Below are positions 11,047 to 22,385 of a stretch of 64,000 nucleotides of DNA, piece by piece. This DNA comes from Myxocyprinus asiaticus. Lineage: Eukaryota > Chordata > Actinopteri > Cypriniformes > Catostomidae. The notes under the pieces were generated by a model. The model did no database searches and had not been told where the DNA came from. It was given only the letters and a program-made list of their open reading frames with translations. The stretch lies in the NCBI RefSeq assembly GCF_019703515.2, contig NC_059358.1:49122594-49186593 (forward strand), read 5' to 3'. The number at the start of each line of letters is the position of its first letter. Position 1 is the stretch's first letter. Position numbers and translations under genes: made by a program.

Positions 11047-11107
11047 GGGGAAATTGCTTGAAGAATGGAATCCAGGGAAGCATGATGGAGGAGTCTGAGA
11101 GCATGGT

Positions 11108-11503
11108 TTACAGGAATTTCAGTTCTGAATAGAGAGGAACTGGGGTTGGTGTCGGGTTTGCTTTTGGGGCCAAGACTCTGAATTTCTGAAAGAGAAAACG
11201 AGAGAGGGAGTCAGCAATCTGGTTTTTTGAGCCTGGAATGTGCTTTGCTTTAATAATAAATTGGTTATGGAAGGAAATCCAAATTAGGTGCCTAAGAAAA
11301 TATGACAATTCTGGTGAACTGGATCTGCCTTTGTTAATGCATTGGATGAAAGCTTGGTTGTCGCAGTGAACTAAGATGCTTTTAAATGTCCATTCTGACC
11401 CCCAGAGGGGAGCTGCTACCATGATGGGATACAGTTTGAACAATTCGGAAGATGCCAAGTGAGGGGGGTTTTGGTCATGCAAGTGGATGCAAACCATCGG
11501 CAC
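11108..11503 (-). pseudogene. RNase H domain of the Ngaro-type pol
   Basis: This is an open frame of about 130 codons with SSELFKLYPIMVAAPLWG, FKSILVHCDNQAFIQCINKG and AKHIPGSKNQIADSLSR. The Asp of VHCDNQA and the Asp of IADSLSRF are positions expected of an RNase H fold in DIRS-type pol. It sits between RT (upstream, higher coordinates) and the recombinase, as expected. Confidence 0.75.
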
Positions 11504-11699
11504 TGGTAGTAGCCTCTGAATTTGATGGATGGATCTGCATCAGTGTACAATTAGATATCATCAGGTGAGGAAATTAAATCATCGTAGAAGAAGAAAATGC
11601 CATTTCAGTTACTGAGAAAGGTTAACCATAGTCGTAAGTCTGCCTGGCATGCTTGGTCCAGGACCACGGTGTAGTTTAAAGAGAGAACGTAAGAGGCTA

Positions 11700-12567
11700 G
11701 AGAGAGGAGGTGTGAGATGAACGGGCGGCCTTGGGGAATGATATGCATGGTGAATGTTTTGATGGCCGAGGAGGGAGAGGGAATCGCGCTTTGAACAACT
11801 TGGGTTTGATAGGATGTTTGAAATGATTGAAATTATCTTATCAATCTTCTCTTCAGGAAGAGAAGCGAGAAATTTGGCTGTATTGAGTTGGATGCCTAGA
11901 AATTTGATGGAAGTGGATGGACCGGCTGTTTTTTCTTGTGCTATGGGAATTCCCAGGTCGGAGTAACTAGGGTGAGATGGAGAGCTGGGGGGGGGGGGAG
12001 TTGTGAGGTGAGACGGTGAGAAAATCGTTGAGCAGGTGAATGAGGTAAGGCACGGAGTAGTTGTTAGACAAAATCCAGCAGATCACTTCAGATAGCATAT
12101 CGAATATCTTAGGGCTGCTTTTGCAGCCAAAAGTGAGGCAGACAACTAAAATATTTCATTCCAGCGGACACCAAAGAGGTGCCAAAAATCAGGGTGCAGG
12201 GGCATGATTTTGAATGTTTAAGTTATGTCGACTTTAGCAAGCCATGCCACCCTACCTACTTTTTTAATCATTTTAATTGCTTGATCGACATCGTGGTAGA
12301 GGAGAGATTATTCATCAATGGAGATGAGACTGTTGATGCTTGGATGAGGCCCTTCGTGGGGGGCTGAGGCTATTATGAGGCATTTTCCTCCGAAAATTTT
12401 CTAGTAGCTACTCCGATAGGATTGATACAAAAATTCTTGAAGAAAGGATTTACAAAGTGGCCTATCATGAAACCTGATTTAACTTTTTTACTTAGGAGGT
12501 CGTCGACTACTTGGTGTTCGGCGAGGGCTGATTGCAAATTGTGGCAGATAAGGTTTGAGGTTGGCAA
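11700..12567 (-). pseudogene. Ngaro-type reverse transcriptase
   Basis: The domain begins near 12540 with VVDDLLSKKVKSGFMIG and INPIGVATRKFSEEN. Further pieces in other frames include AWLAKVDIT-like and FGCKSSPKIFDMLS-like blocks (12250-12090). The palm motif near 12030 reads LLNDFL where this group normally has LLDDF; the first catalytic Asp is therefore changed to Asn. KFLGIQLNTAKFLASLP follows near 11890. Multiple frameshifts and a G-homopolymer near 11990 break it. Confidence 0.65.
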
Positions 12568-13895
12568 ACTCTCTGAAACCGTGCTTTAAACCAGACAATA
12601 GAAATTGAGTGAAAGACTCATCTGGATAGTTAGCCAGTTCTTTGGCTAATGCAGGAATGATGACAGGAGTACTGAGATATTTTCTAATTTTTTTATTTAT
12701 TGATGATTTTTTGACAGGGCAAATGGAGCAAGCATGAACTCCACAGAAGTTGCAGATGTGCAGAAAGCAGAACAGTGATTTGTAGCATCCGAAATTGTTG
12801 AAATTAATACATATTTGTTTGCCTGCTGAATAGCTCACTGATCTGCCTTGGTAGTCTTTGACAGAAGGATTGACGTGTTGCTGCTGGGTTGAGGAATGTA
12901 GTTAATGGGTATGTTAGCAATGGAGGCGGGTTGAGGGGGTGTAATTGAAGGGCATGACGTGGTTTGGTGTTCGGTTGACCTGCAGACGTCGCATGAAATA
13001 CTACTGCATCCCAGGAACACTCTTTTATGTAGATCTAAATCTAGCACTCCCCAGTACTGACATTGGTTCCACTGCACTACTCTGACTGCACAATTAGCTG
13101 AAAATAGTTTATGGTACGTGATGAAGTGACTGCTGCCATAGGATAGAGATAGTTCAGCGATGATGGATAGATAATCATTAAGCTCGCATCATCTGTGTGG
13201 GAACGTGGAGCATATAACTTCCGTATAACAGCCGAAAGTGATGCAAAAAGTTGAGCATGCAGGAAACACTGCGGGAGGAATTTTTAAGGTTAACTGAGAA
13301 ATTGCTGCAGTCTATGGTTCTGATCGTGTTGTCATGAGGGATTGTTGAAAGTAAAGAAGAAAGGTCTATGTCCGCACCTGCTAATATTTGGGAGCGTAGG
13401 TGATTGGAGACTGGCGGAGGTTCTGAAATGGTGGCATTTGAAGGAATGGCGAGAGGTATGGCTGTTTGAAGTGTAAATGTGGGCAAGTGATCTGGGAAGT
13501 CAGGGAAAGCCAGAAAAGGATTTGGGACCAGATTCGCTTGCTGAGGCAGCCTCGAGCAAGGAATGGTTCCGGAGTAGGGGGGGGTTCTCCAGCGAAGGCA
13601 GCCTCATGTGGGAATCCGCTCCAGTGGCCCATGATAGGAAGTAGAGGGAAGGGTGTTGGCGGGAGGAATAGTTTGTGTGGAGAAAACAGAGGCGTTTGGA
13701 AGGGCTGATGTTGAGGGACAAGGGCGATAGCCTGTATGAGCAGTGGAAAATTCGGAGGACAGATGGTTGGCTTGCTGCATGAAGGGAGATGAAATTGTAG
13801 AAAAAAGCATTATTGGGTGGAGATTTGCAATGGAAGCTTGGAGAGGGAGAGAAGGAGGCAGAGGCAGTTCGGTGGGGGAGGGGATGGTGACACAT
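12488..13895 (-). pseudogene. Ngaro-type gag-like region
   Basis: Minus-strand ORFs at 12488-12838, 12835-13077, 13178-13486 and 13500-13895 fall upstream of RT. The clearest piece has a Cys/His-rich stretch (FCFLHICNFCGVHACSICP) that could be a metal-binding gag motif, followed by AKELANYPDESFTQFLLSGL. Upstream frames are Ser/Pro-rich without recognised motifs. The assignment rests mainly on position. Confidence 0.45.
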
Positions 13896-14174
13896 GCTGC
13901 ATGACTAGAGGCTCTGAGCAAGCGCCGAACTTCCGTGTTTACTGCTGGAGCAGGATGGCTGTGGAAGGATTCCGAGGATTTCTGTAGATTTTTTGTTAAG
14001 GGTTGCCGATTTTGAGCGTTTAGCAGGTGGAGATGGGATTAGATGAATGGGTGAATCGCCGCATTTGAAGGCGACAAGCAGATTAAAGTGCTGGTCTTTG
14101 TTTAGAGGTAAGTGGCAGTTTGTATAGTCTTACTCTAACGATGTGATTGGTCGGATTAAATTACCTTGCTCTTC

Positions 14175-14357
14175 CTGAACCTTGTTTATAAAACTCCTTT
14201 TGTTTAACCATTGACCCACAACGCTTAATTAGTTTACTAATTTTAACCACTAATAGTTCTAAACATAAACAACTAATATTGGCATTATATTCATTTACAG
14301 CTGCTTTGAAACACCTGTTGTGAAAAGTGCTGTACAAATTAATTTGACTTGACTTGA
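14175..14357 (+). repeat. L2-like LINE 3' tail
   Basis: This matches the 3' end of the fragment at 51130-52163. Both share AATATTGGCATTATATTCAT, AGCTGCTTTGAAAC, TTGTGAAA and CTATACAAAT-like blocks, and end in TTGACTTGACTTG. It is a different family from the LINE tail at 10117. Confidence 0.7.
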
Positions 14358-14576
14358 TTAAACCACTGGAGTCGTATGGATTACTTTTAGGCTGCTTTTA
14401 TAGCTTCAAAATTTTGATACCCATTCACTTGCATTATATGGACCTACAGAGCAAAAATATTCAGCTAAAATGTTTGTTTGTGTTCAGCAGAAGAAATAAA
14501 GTCACACATCTGGGATGGCATGAAGGTGAGTAAATGATGAGAGAATTTAAATTTTTGGGTGAACTATTCCTTTAAG
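14358..14576 (-). repeat. Fold-back repeat, one arm
   Basis: This single arm reads GGTTAAACCACTGGAGTC-like sequence, ATGGACCTACAGAGC, CATCTGGGATGGCATGA and ends TTGGGTGAACTATTCCTTTA. It equals the right arm of the complete copy at 14739-15421. Confidence 0.75.
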
Positions 14577-14738
14577 TATGCATTGCTTAAGTTTTTTTTA
14601 AGGTGAAGTATGTCTTTTCTGCTCTACTAGTAGCACCAAATGGAATTACAAAAATAAAGTATGTTTTCAAACAATATTTGCCAGCACCCCTTTTTTGCCT
14701 TTCACACTCTCTGATTCCATATGAACAAATAGGCAATA

Positions 14739-15421
14739 TTAAAGGGATAATTCACCCAAAAATGAAAATTCTCTCATCATTTACTCACCCTTATGCCATC
14801 CTAGATGTGTATGACTTTCTTTCTTCTGCAGAACACAAATTAAGATTTTTGAAAGAATATCTCAGCTATGTAGGTCCATATAATGCAAGTGAATGGGTGC
14901 CAAAATTTTGAAGCTCCAAAATCCATAAAAGGGCAACATAAAAGTACTCCAGACGACTCTGGTGGTTAAATCCATATCTTCTGAAGCAATATGATAGGTG
15001 TGGGTGAGAAACAGATCAATATTTAAGTCCTTTTTCCTTCACTTTCATTTTCTCCTTCTTCTGTTTTTGGTGATTCACATTCTTTTTGCATATTGCCCCT
15101 ACTGGGCTGGGAGGACAATTTACAATAAAAAAAATTACATAAATATTGATCTGTTTCTCACCCACACCTATCATATAGTGTCTGAACACATGGATTTAAC
15201 CACTGGAGTCATATGGATTACTTTTATGTTCCCTTTATGTGGATTTTGGAGCTTAGAAATTCTGGCACCCATTCACTTGCATTGTATGGACCTACAGAGC
15301 TGAAATATTCTTCTAATAATTTTCATTTGTGTTCAGAAGAAAGTCATAAACATCTGGGATGGCATAAGGGTGAGTAAATCATGAGATATTTGTCATTTTT
15401 GGGTGAACTATCCCTTTAAAT
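14739..15421. repeat. Complete palindromic fold-back element
   Basis: Left terminus TTAAAGGGATAATTCACCC and right terminus GGGTGAACTATCCCTTTAAA are inverse repeats. The inversion continues inward for about 300 bp on each side, e.g. GGTGTGGGTGAGAAACAG at 14996 against CTGTTTCTCACCCACACC at 15149. Only a short unique centre (about 15040-15125) separates the arms. There is no coding capacity. Single-arm or decayed copies lie at 1878, 14358 and 40512. Such elements move, if at all, by a transposase supplied elsewhere. Confidence 0.85.
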
Positions 15422-18149
15422 AAAAGGTGATAAATGTTTAACGTCATAATGAACAAGACCACTATAACATACAGTATACAGTACACACTAAACAGAAAGC
15501 GTGGCAGAGGAATCGGGTCATCTGATAACATTGTCAGATTGAACAGCAGCTGGGTGTGCACGGGACACATGAGGTATGATGGTTCTTCTGGTAACTAGTA
15601 AGCGTAACGATACATATTCCGAGTATCTTACAAATTTATCTGAAGCTCCACAGTAATGACCTAACATCAGTGTAGCTTACCTGTCGAAAATCAACTCTGC
15701 AAGTTTGGTGTCTCCATCGAACCTCAAAGTCCTCCACCTTTTACATGCGATGCCAATATTCACTCTGGTCTCTGTGTCTTTTAGCAAGTCATCAAATTTT
15801 GGCGAAGCTAAATTTCTTTTCCTCAGTAACACGTCTGCCATAGATGTTCATAAACCTTAAAGTCACCATGAATTCAAAATTGACTGTACTTATTTTCTAA
15901 TTGAATGTTGCTGTTTTTATTCTAAATGTATTTATCCGTGCACGTTAGAAAAAATGCTCGCAACAACTTCTCTTCTCTGCTGATGTATGTCCTGCCATGA
16001 GGGCTGAGCAATAAGGTTGACCAATAGCCAGATGAATTTCAACCTCTCCCATCCAACCCCCCCTCATTCACGTGAAATGTGAAATCGCAGCAATTTAAAC
16101 AACATGGTGGTAAGGTGTATTTTATGATGCTCCCCTCCCCAATCCCTCCTCCCTATCCTCAAACTACCCTGGTTATGGGCCCGCTGGCTTGAATTTTTAA
16201 ACTTTATAAGTTGGTATACTGGAGAATTCGCGAAGACAAGTGGCAGGAGTTTATTTATATTTTTGTGCAGCCGGAGATTTATTGGTATGTACAGTTTGAG
16301 TAAATGTTCTTATTCATTATGTTTGGTGTATTTTGATTCAAAATGTATATATTTTTTTCCTCGCTTGTTTCTCATTCATCTGTATTGGCACAACAGCTCC
16401 TGCCTCATCATAAGTAAAGATTGCAATGTGCTGTGTGTGTTTAATGTTGACAGTTAGATCATTCTGTTCTCAAAACCTTTGAAAAGCTGGCCGGAATTGA
16501 GATTATCTACGTTTAAAAAGTTTACCGTTATTGCTGATGGAAATGCAATTTATCGCTAAAATGTCGATACTTCAAATTTCGTGAAAAACTGCTTTGTAAA
16601 CACTTTTTGTAGAGAAAATTGGCATTAACGCAAAAATATAGTGTCACATGATAGAATTTACCCCAATCGTTAGCCTGTGTTAATCATGGCGACAAGGTAT
16701 GTACATCCTTGAAAGCCAATTTATTGTACGTGAGGCATTCCTCGCACTGTTATGGATTGGTTTTAATGGTATACCTGCACAGATCCGATGCTGCAAATGT
16801 GTCTACATCATGACACTTCCAGGAGTGCCAACACAAATATCTCTCATGCACCTGACATCGGCTAGCGCACGGAGAACAAATGAATGGCCACTCATTGCGA
16901 TTAATTTAATCGCAGTAGCCATCCGTTTATTTATTAAAATAGCTTTTTCACACCATTCAAAATAATAGACGGCAGTCATGGAATTAGCCCACAATACAAA
17001 ACACATATAATTTCTATGCACAAAGATATTTTAAATGAAAAATAAATATATAATACTAGGAGAAAAGCTTCAGTGTGCTTTTTTGGAACACTAACATAGC
17101 CCAATTCTATAAAATTATTGTCTAGTTTACTTTTGAAAAAAGCTGGCAAAATTTCCTGTATTAAATTAATTACTAAACGAATAAAGCATTAAATAAAAAT
17201 AAAAAAATAAAAAAATACAAATTACCAAATGAAAAAATATTATTAGGCCTATATAATTGCCTTTTCTTTACACAAACTTAAATTAGCCATACCCTGTTCT
17301 GTAGATGAAAAAGTCGGCTGAATGATATTCTCAGAATGTTCTTCACTTTTTTCAAGACTAAATAAAACTATTTGTCCAATGCTGAGTTCACTTTCAGAAA
17401 ATGAGCTTTTGAACATTTAAAAACTTTTAAATATTTTAAATTTAACCCTCTTTACCTCGGATCGCATTTGCTGAGCTTCTTCAGAAAATGTCAATTGCAT
17501 TGACACTATAATTAATTTTAGATAACAGTCAATTTCAGTTGGTCGTTAAAAGTTACTGGACAAATATGCAGGACATAATGCAGTTGTGATGGCAATGCTT
17601 TAGATTAGATGATTGTTCAAAATAGCCTATTGAATATCAGGAATGTATCATGTAAACACTGACTTTACACCACATCAATTTTTCTTTAATAGCTGTGCAC
17701 ACAGCATATACTCATTAATAAATGGTGCTTATACTAAGGCCGAAAGTTTCCCCCACTACTTGGTGCAGGTTGCCAGCTTGAACAGGGCCATGACAATTCG
17801 CTTTCGGGTCGGAACTGGTGGTAACCTGGCAAATTTTGCGAACATTTTGTTTACGCATTTTCACTTTGTTGATAACAAAACAGTTCGAAAAGTAGAAACT
17901 AGGTTATTGCTTCTTAAGTTTTCCTGGTAAGCAATTCTGTAAACTAAAGCCTATTGCCTAGTTTAAAAAATGGGACAAGTCGATTGACATGTTCTGCCCC
18001 AATTCTTGTTTCAGTAGGAAACAGCGAATCGAATAGCTCTCGTCAAGACACTTCAGTGCGACTTTAAAATAGTAACTTGCAAAGTAGTTAAAAGACGTAA
18101 ACAAGGATGTGGGGTTAGCACTCAGGACAGAACTGACATGAGAGCACAT
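15422..18149. other. Mostly unassigned AT-rich sequence
   Basis: Apart from a candidate exon at 15681-15841 I recognise nothing here. Short ORFs (for example 16699-16965) carry no motif I know and overlap with ORFs on the other strand. Whether this is unique host DNA or old repeat cannot be decided by reading. Confidence 0.4.
15681..15841 (-). CDS. Candidate first exon, function unknown
   Basis: On the minus strand an ATG at 15841-15839 opens a 53-codon frame starting MADVLLRKRNLASPKFDD, with a later RVNIGIACKRWRTLR block. It ends exactly at a good splice donor (CAG|GTAAGC, donor at 15680-15679). The protein is charged, with no signal peptide or membrane segment. The RVNIG...RWR.LR pattern recalls N-termini of multi-copy uncharacterised fish proteins, but this is from memory. 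No following exon could be identified leftward. It could be a real host exon, a TE-derived gene's first exon, or chance. Confidence 0.35.
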
Positions 18150-18523
18150 TAGGGGTGGGAATCTCAAGGTAACTGGTGATACAATATTATATCGATATCT
18201 AGGCCACGATCCGATATTATTGCGATTCAAAACTGCGATATATTGTGATATTTTACTCACTGTTTATCATTATTCTTCAAAGTACTTAAGAGAACTGTTA
18301 TTAAATTAACATAAAGGTGCCTGAAACAATTTGAATATAACCATTTATTTGTGAACAAATTATTCTGACCATGAAGTCTTTTTATGTTTGACTTTGACCT
18401 TTAAAAAAAAAAAAAAAACATAAAATATTAAGTCCTGCAGTTCTTGCATCTAAAAGAGATAGTTTAAACAAAAAGCAGAAGTAAACAATGTTTTTTGAAA
18501 TGCACTAAACATACAGTATACAG

Positions 18524-18708
18524 CAGAGGTCTTCAACTCTGTTCCTGGGGACCCACAACACTGCACATTTTGTAAGTCTCCCTTAGCTGACAAACCCAGT
18601 TTAGGTCATGGAGCCTCTGCTGATGATTTCAATAAGGTGTGTTAAATAAGGGCGACATCCAAAATATGCAGTGCTGTGGGTCCCCAGGAACAGAGTTGAA
18701 GACCTCTG
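18524..18708. mobile_element. hAT MITE, 185 bp
   Basis: Terminal inverted repeats start CAGAGGTCTTCAACTCTGTT and extend about 33 bp at both ends. The flanks GTATACAG (18516-18523) and GTATATAG (18709-18716) match at seven of eight positions, an 8-bp target duplication. It is nested within the element at 18150-20108. Confidence 0.85.
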
Positions 18709-19254
18709 GTATATAGTATACATTTACATTAGATAGAAGATCTTTTTCATCATCTAAGTAGTTATATGGAATCTTTTGAATTCAACAATTTTTTAATTTT
18801 ATTTTTTTTTACCTTAAGTTGCTATGTAAAATCTGCTAAACTTCTTTAACACCTTATTTAATTTAATGTAATTAACACCTTAAAATAGTTTGTTTCCTAC
18901 TCCATAACAGACATTGTTTTCCTTTCATCAGGCTTTTAATGATTTAAGGAATCTTTATGAATGCCTGGAGCAGGCAAGGCAAGTATATTTCCTAAAATTT
19001 AACACCATTCTAACAGAATATTATTGACATTATTTTGGCACATGCAGCAGAGCGATCCCCTCGCACTAGTGGGTCTGTGATGACGCTGACTGCAAGATGA
19101 AAATATATATTTGTTTAATGAAGGAAAAACGTCAAAATGCTGCTAAACTCTGGATTTGAAAGAGGAAGTAAGATTTTGAATAGTCTCCGATGCATCCATG
19201 CTGTCAACAACTTTTTCACATTGTGGGTGACGTCTGAAGAGTTCCATTTTGTCT

Positions 19255-19895
19255 CAGGGTACATTTACACGACAACGATGTACTAAAAACGGAAACGGTT
19301 TTCCTTTGCGTTTTATGAAATATTTCGCGTACAGACGACAACGTTGTCAAAACGATCCCCATTCACACGGATCCGCGAAAACGACTAAAAACGCTGTATT
19401 ATGCATGCCAGGCCAGTAGTTGGTGATGTCACTTTGTAAAGAAACACAACGCGCCTGCACACATAAGCATTCTTCCACAGAGCGGTGAATACAAACAATG
19501 AAGATGGCGATCACTGGTCGTAGTAGTGATGCAGTAATTCTACACCTTGCTGGAGAAGCATCAATAAACTCAAAATCTTGAGCAGCACAAACACTGTCCT
19601 GTAGTCCACCATTGTAGTTTTGAATGTCTCGCGCGTTGTTTTGTACTCGCGCACATGCCTATAGACTGAACATGTAATCCGTGTGCGCATGACATCATCG
19701 TTTTCACAAATTTGCATTTTTGTACATTTACACGGAGATGATAACGGCATCGTTTTAAAAAACTTGCACTTTTGAAAATGGGTGTCAAAGTTTGTGTTTT
19801 CAGGCCCCAAACCAGCATTGTCGTGTAAACGAACAGCCAAAACGCATTAAAAATTTTCCGTTTTTAGTTGAAAACATTGTCGTGTAAACGGCCCT
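19255..19895. mobile_element. Non-autonomous element with TTTACACGACAA ends
   Basis: The left end (CAGGGTACATTTACACGACA) and right end (inverted: AAGGGCCGTTTACACGACAA) are inverse repeats, followed on both sides by CTAAAAACGG. The element is about 640 bp without a convincing ORF; two overlapping minus frames (19511-19840) have no known motif. No clear target duplication remains. A fragment of the same family is at 59146-59221. Confidence 0.7.
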
Positions 19896-20599
19896 TCAGC
19901 GGTAAAGCATAATAACTGTGCCATCTATTGGACTGTTGTTTAAGTACTAGATTGATTTGGCTAAGAGAATGTTTTTTTCCAATGACTATAAAAATATTGT
20001 GGAAAAATTTAAATAACAATATTTACTTTTGGCACATGAACACCAATACAATATTGTGAGGAAAAATATCACAATATTTTAACATATCGATTTTGTCCCC
20101 CACCTCTAGAGCACTTGGCAATGAAAATACACACACAACATGGGTGTTAGGATCTAGCCACAAAAAACTACAAACAAGACCAACAGAAGTTGCAGGATTC
20201 TGACACCAGTCCACTGACCCTGCCATGTGGTCTGTTTGCTGGATCAAAAAACTTATCTTTCCCTTTAAAATAAATGGTACCGTAAGTACTGAGGCTTTAT
20301 ACAATTGGTTGTCTGTTGGTAAACAACTTTCAAACAGTCTAACACCGCAGCATTTCACACTGTATACCGTTGACACCGCAATACAAAATCAGAATCAGAA
20401 TATTAAAGTATGCTTACACATACAAGGAATTTGTCTTGGTGACAGGAGCTTCCAGTACACAACAATACAAAACAGCAACAAGACTTAAAAATTAAAAATT
20501 GAATAAAAAATAAATAAATATTGAAAAGAAAAAAGTATATATATAATACACAATAGACAATATATATATATATATATATATAATGTATGTATATACACA

Positions 20600-21135
20600 C
20601 ACCACATGGCCAAAAGTTTGTGGACACCCCCTTCTAATTAACAAAATTGGTTACTCCATTAAATCCAGTAAAGAAAAATATTAATGTTTCTTTATATAAT
20701 GGCTTGGTCTTTGTGTGCTTCCAAATTTGTGGCAACTGTTTGGGGATAGCCCTTTTCTGTTTCAGCATGACAATGCCCCTGTGAACAAAGTGAGGTCCAT
20801 AAAGAAATGGTTTACTGTGTCTGGCGTAGAAGAAATTGACTGGCCTGCACAAAGCCCAGACCTGAACCCCACTGATCACTTTTGGGGTGAACCGGAACAG
20901 CAACTGTAAGTCAGGCCCCATCGACCAACATCAGTTCTTGACCTCACTGATAGCCTTGTGTCTGAATGAGTGCAAATCCCTACAGCCATGTTACTACATA
21001 CAGTATAGTGGAAAGCCTTCCCAAAAGAGTGGAAGCTGTTATTACAGCAAAGGGGGAAATTGATGCCTAAGGTTTTGAAATCAAATGTTCATCAAGCACA
21101 TATGGTGTCCACAAACTTTTGGCCATAAAGTGTAC
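20600..21135 (+). mobile_element. Internally deleted Tc1-like element
   Basis: The inverted termini contain GGCCAAAAGTTTGTGGACAC (left, about 20608) and its inverse (right, ending 21127). Inside, 20773-20909 encodes FQHDNAPVNKVRSIKKWF and a later SPDLNPTDHFWGEPEQQL. This holds the second Asp of the DDE triad and the region of the third acidic residue; the Glu of the usual PIE is replaced (PTD). The N-terminal half of the transposase is missing. It is inserted in the LINE 3' region. Confidence 0.8.
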
Positions 21136-21153
21136 ATACACACACATATACAT

Positions 21154-21241
<88 letters not shown>

Positions 21242-21329
21242 GAAGTGCAAATCTAAATACAAATCGGTTATATACAGTGCAAGGGAATGTAATGGCAGAA
21301 GAGGTTGGATGTGTTGGATAATATAAAAA

Positions 21330-22385
21330 GACTAAGCTGTGTATTGCACATTAATTATTGCTCAATGGGGCAGTTTTAACTGTTCATGAGATGGATAGCC
21401 TGGTGGTTCTGGTGCTCAGAGCTCTGAAGCGTCGACCAGAAGGCAACAGTTCAAAAAGGTAGTGGGCAGGGTGAGTGGGGTCCAGAGTGATTTTTCCAGC
21501 CTTTTTCCTCACTCTGGAAGTGGTGGCAGGGGGCAACCAATAATCCTCTCAGCAGTCCGAACTGTCCTTTGTAGTCTTTTGATATCCGATTTCGTAGCTG
21601 AACCAAACCAGACAGTTATAGAAGTGCAGAGGACAGACTCAATGACTGCTGAGTAGAACTATATCAGCAGCACCTGTGGCAGGTTGAACTTCCTCAACTG
21701 GCGAAGGAAATACAACCTCTGCTGGGCCTTTTTCACAGTGGAGTCAATGTGGGTCTCCCACTTCAGGTCCTGTGAGATGGTAGTGCCCAGGAACCTGAAT
21801 GACTCCACTGCTGCCACAGTGCTGTTTAGAATGGTGAGTGGGGGTCAGTGTTGGGGTGTTCCTCCTAAAGTCCACAATCATCTCCACCGTTTTGAGCGTG
21901 TTCAGCTCAAGGTTGTTTTGGCTGCACCAGACAGCCAGCTGTTTAACCTCCCTTCTGTATGCAGACTCATTGTCATCTCAGATGAGGCCAATGACAGTGG
22001 TGTCATCTGCAAACTTCAGGAGCTTGACAGAGGGGTCCTTGGCGATGCAGTCACTGGTGTAGAGGAAGAAGAGTAGTGGGGAGAGCACACACCCCTGGGG
22101 GCACCGGTGCTGATTGTACAGGGGCTGGAAGTGAATTTCCCATCTCACAAGCTGCTGCCTGTCCGTCAGAAAGCTGGTAATCCACTGTCAGACAGACGTG
22201 GGAACAGAGAGTTGGTGTAATTTATTCCGGAGAATAGCTGGGATGATGGTGTTGAAAGCCGAACTGAAGTCCACATAAAGGATGCTTGCATATGTCCCTG
22301 GTCTGTCCAGATGTTGCAGGATATGATGCAATCCCATGTTGACTGCATCATCCACAGACCTGTTTGCTCAATAAGCAAATTGAAG
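21330..22385 (-). pseudogene. Rex1/Babar reverse transcriptase remnant
   Basis: Minus-strand pieces in several frames include a CVLSP-type block near 22100, the catalytic LLKFADDTTVIGLI near 22010, VKQLAVWCSQNNLELN and KTVEMIVDFRRNTPTL near 21900. The C-terminal KAGKITLDPTHPAHYLFELL and PSGRRFRALSTRT occur near 21470. The FADD box is intact but stops and frameshifts separate the blocks. The homologous region of the second copy is at 47287-47889. Confidence 0.75.

Larger units (their letters stand above)
10118..14170 (-). mobile_element. Ngaro/DIRS-type tyrosine-recombinase retrotransposon, degenerate
   Basis: On the minus strand the order is a gag-like region (about 13900-12600), reverse transcriptase (12560-11700), RNase H (11503-11108) and tyrosine recombinase (11046-10152). 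That order and the use of a tyrosine recombinase instead of an integrase identify the DIRS superfamily; the protein resembles the Ngaro group. The element is sandwiched between two different LINE tails (ending 10117 and 14357), and its split direct repeats cannot be recognised, so both ends look truncated. Confidence 0.75.
18150..20108. mobile_element. hAT-type non-autonomous element, about 1.96 kb
   Basis: The ends are TAGGGGTGGG and, inverted, TAGAGGTGGG. They are flanked by an 8-bp duplication differing at one base (GAGCACAT 18142-18149; GAGCACTT 20109-20116), as expected for hAT transposition. Sub-terminal parts contain ATCGATATC and CACAATATT motifs at both ends. No transposase is visible. 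Two smaller elements sit inside it. Confidence 0.75.
20385..22385 (-). mobile_element. Rex1/Babar-type LINE, 5' truncated
   Basis: The minus-strand element has coding remnants (22385-21330) and a 3' region ending in TCTGATTCTGA repeats near 20388. The block CAAGGAATTTGTCTTGGTGA (plus) recurs in the second copy at 45196-47862. AT and CA microsatellites (20563-20581, 21158-21190, 21203-21238) and a Tc1 remnant (20600-21135) lie in the 3' part. Confidence 0.75.

Noticed and set aside
16699..16965. 88-codon ORF as a gene
   Set aside because: No motif, a similarly long overlapping frame on the other strand, and no splice or promoter context.
20403..20627. Membrane-protein-like ORF (Ile/Tyr-rich)
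   Set aside because: It is a translation of TA and TATA microsatellites; the same artefact occurs at 46394, 46959 and 49536.
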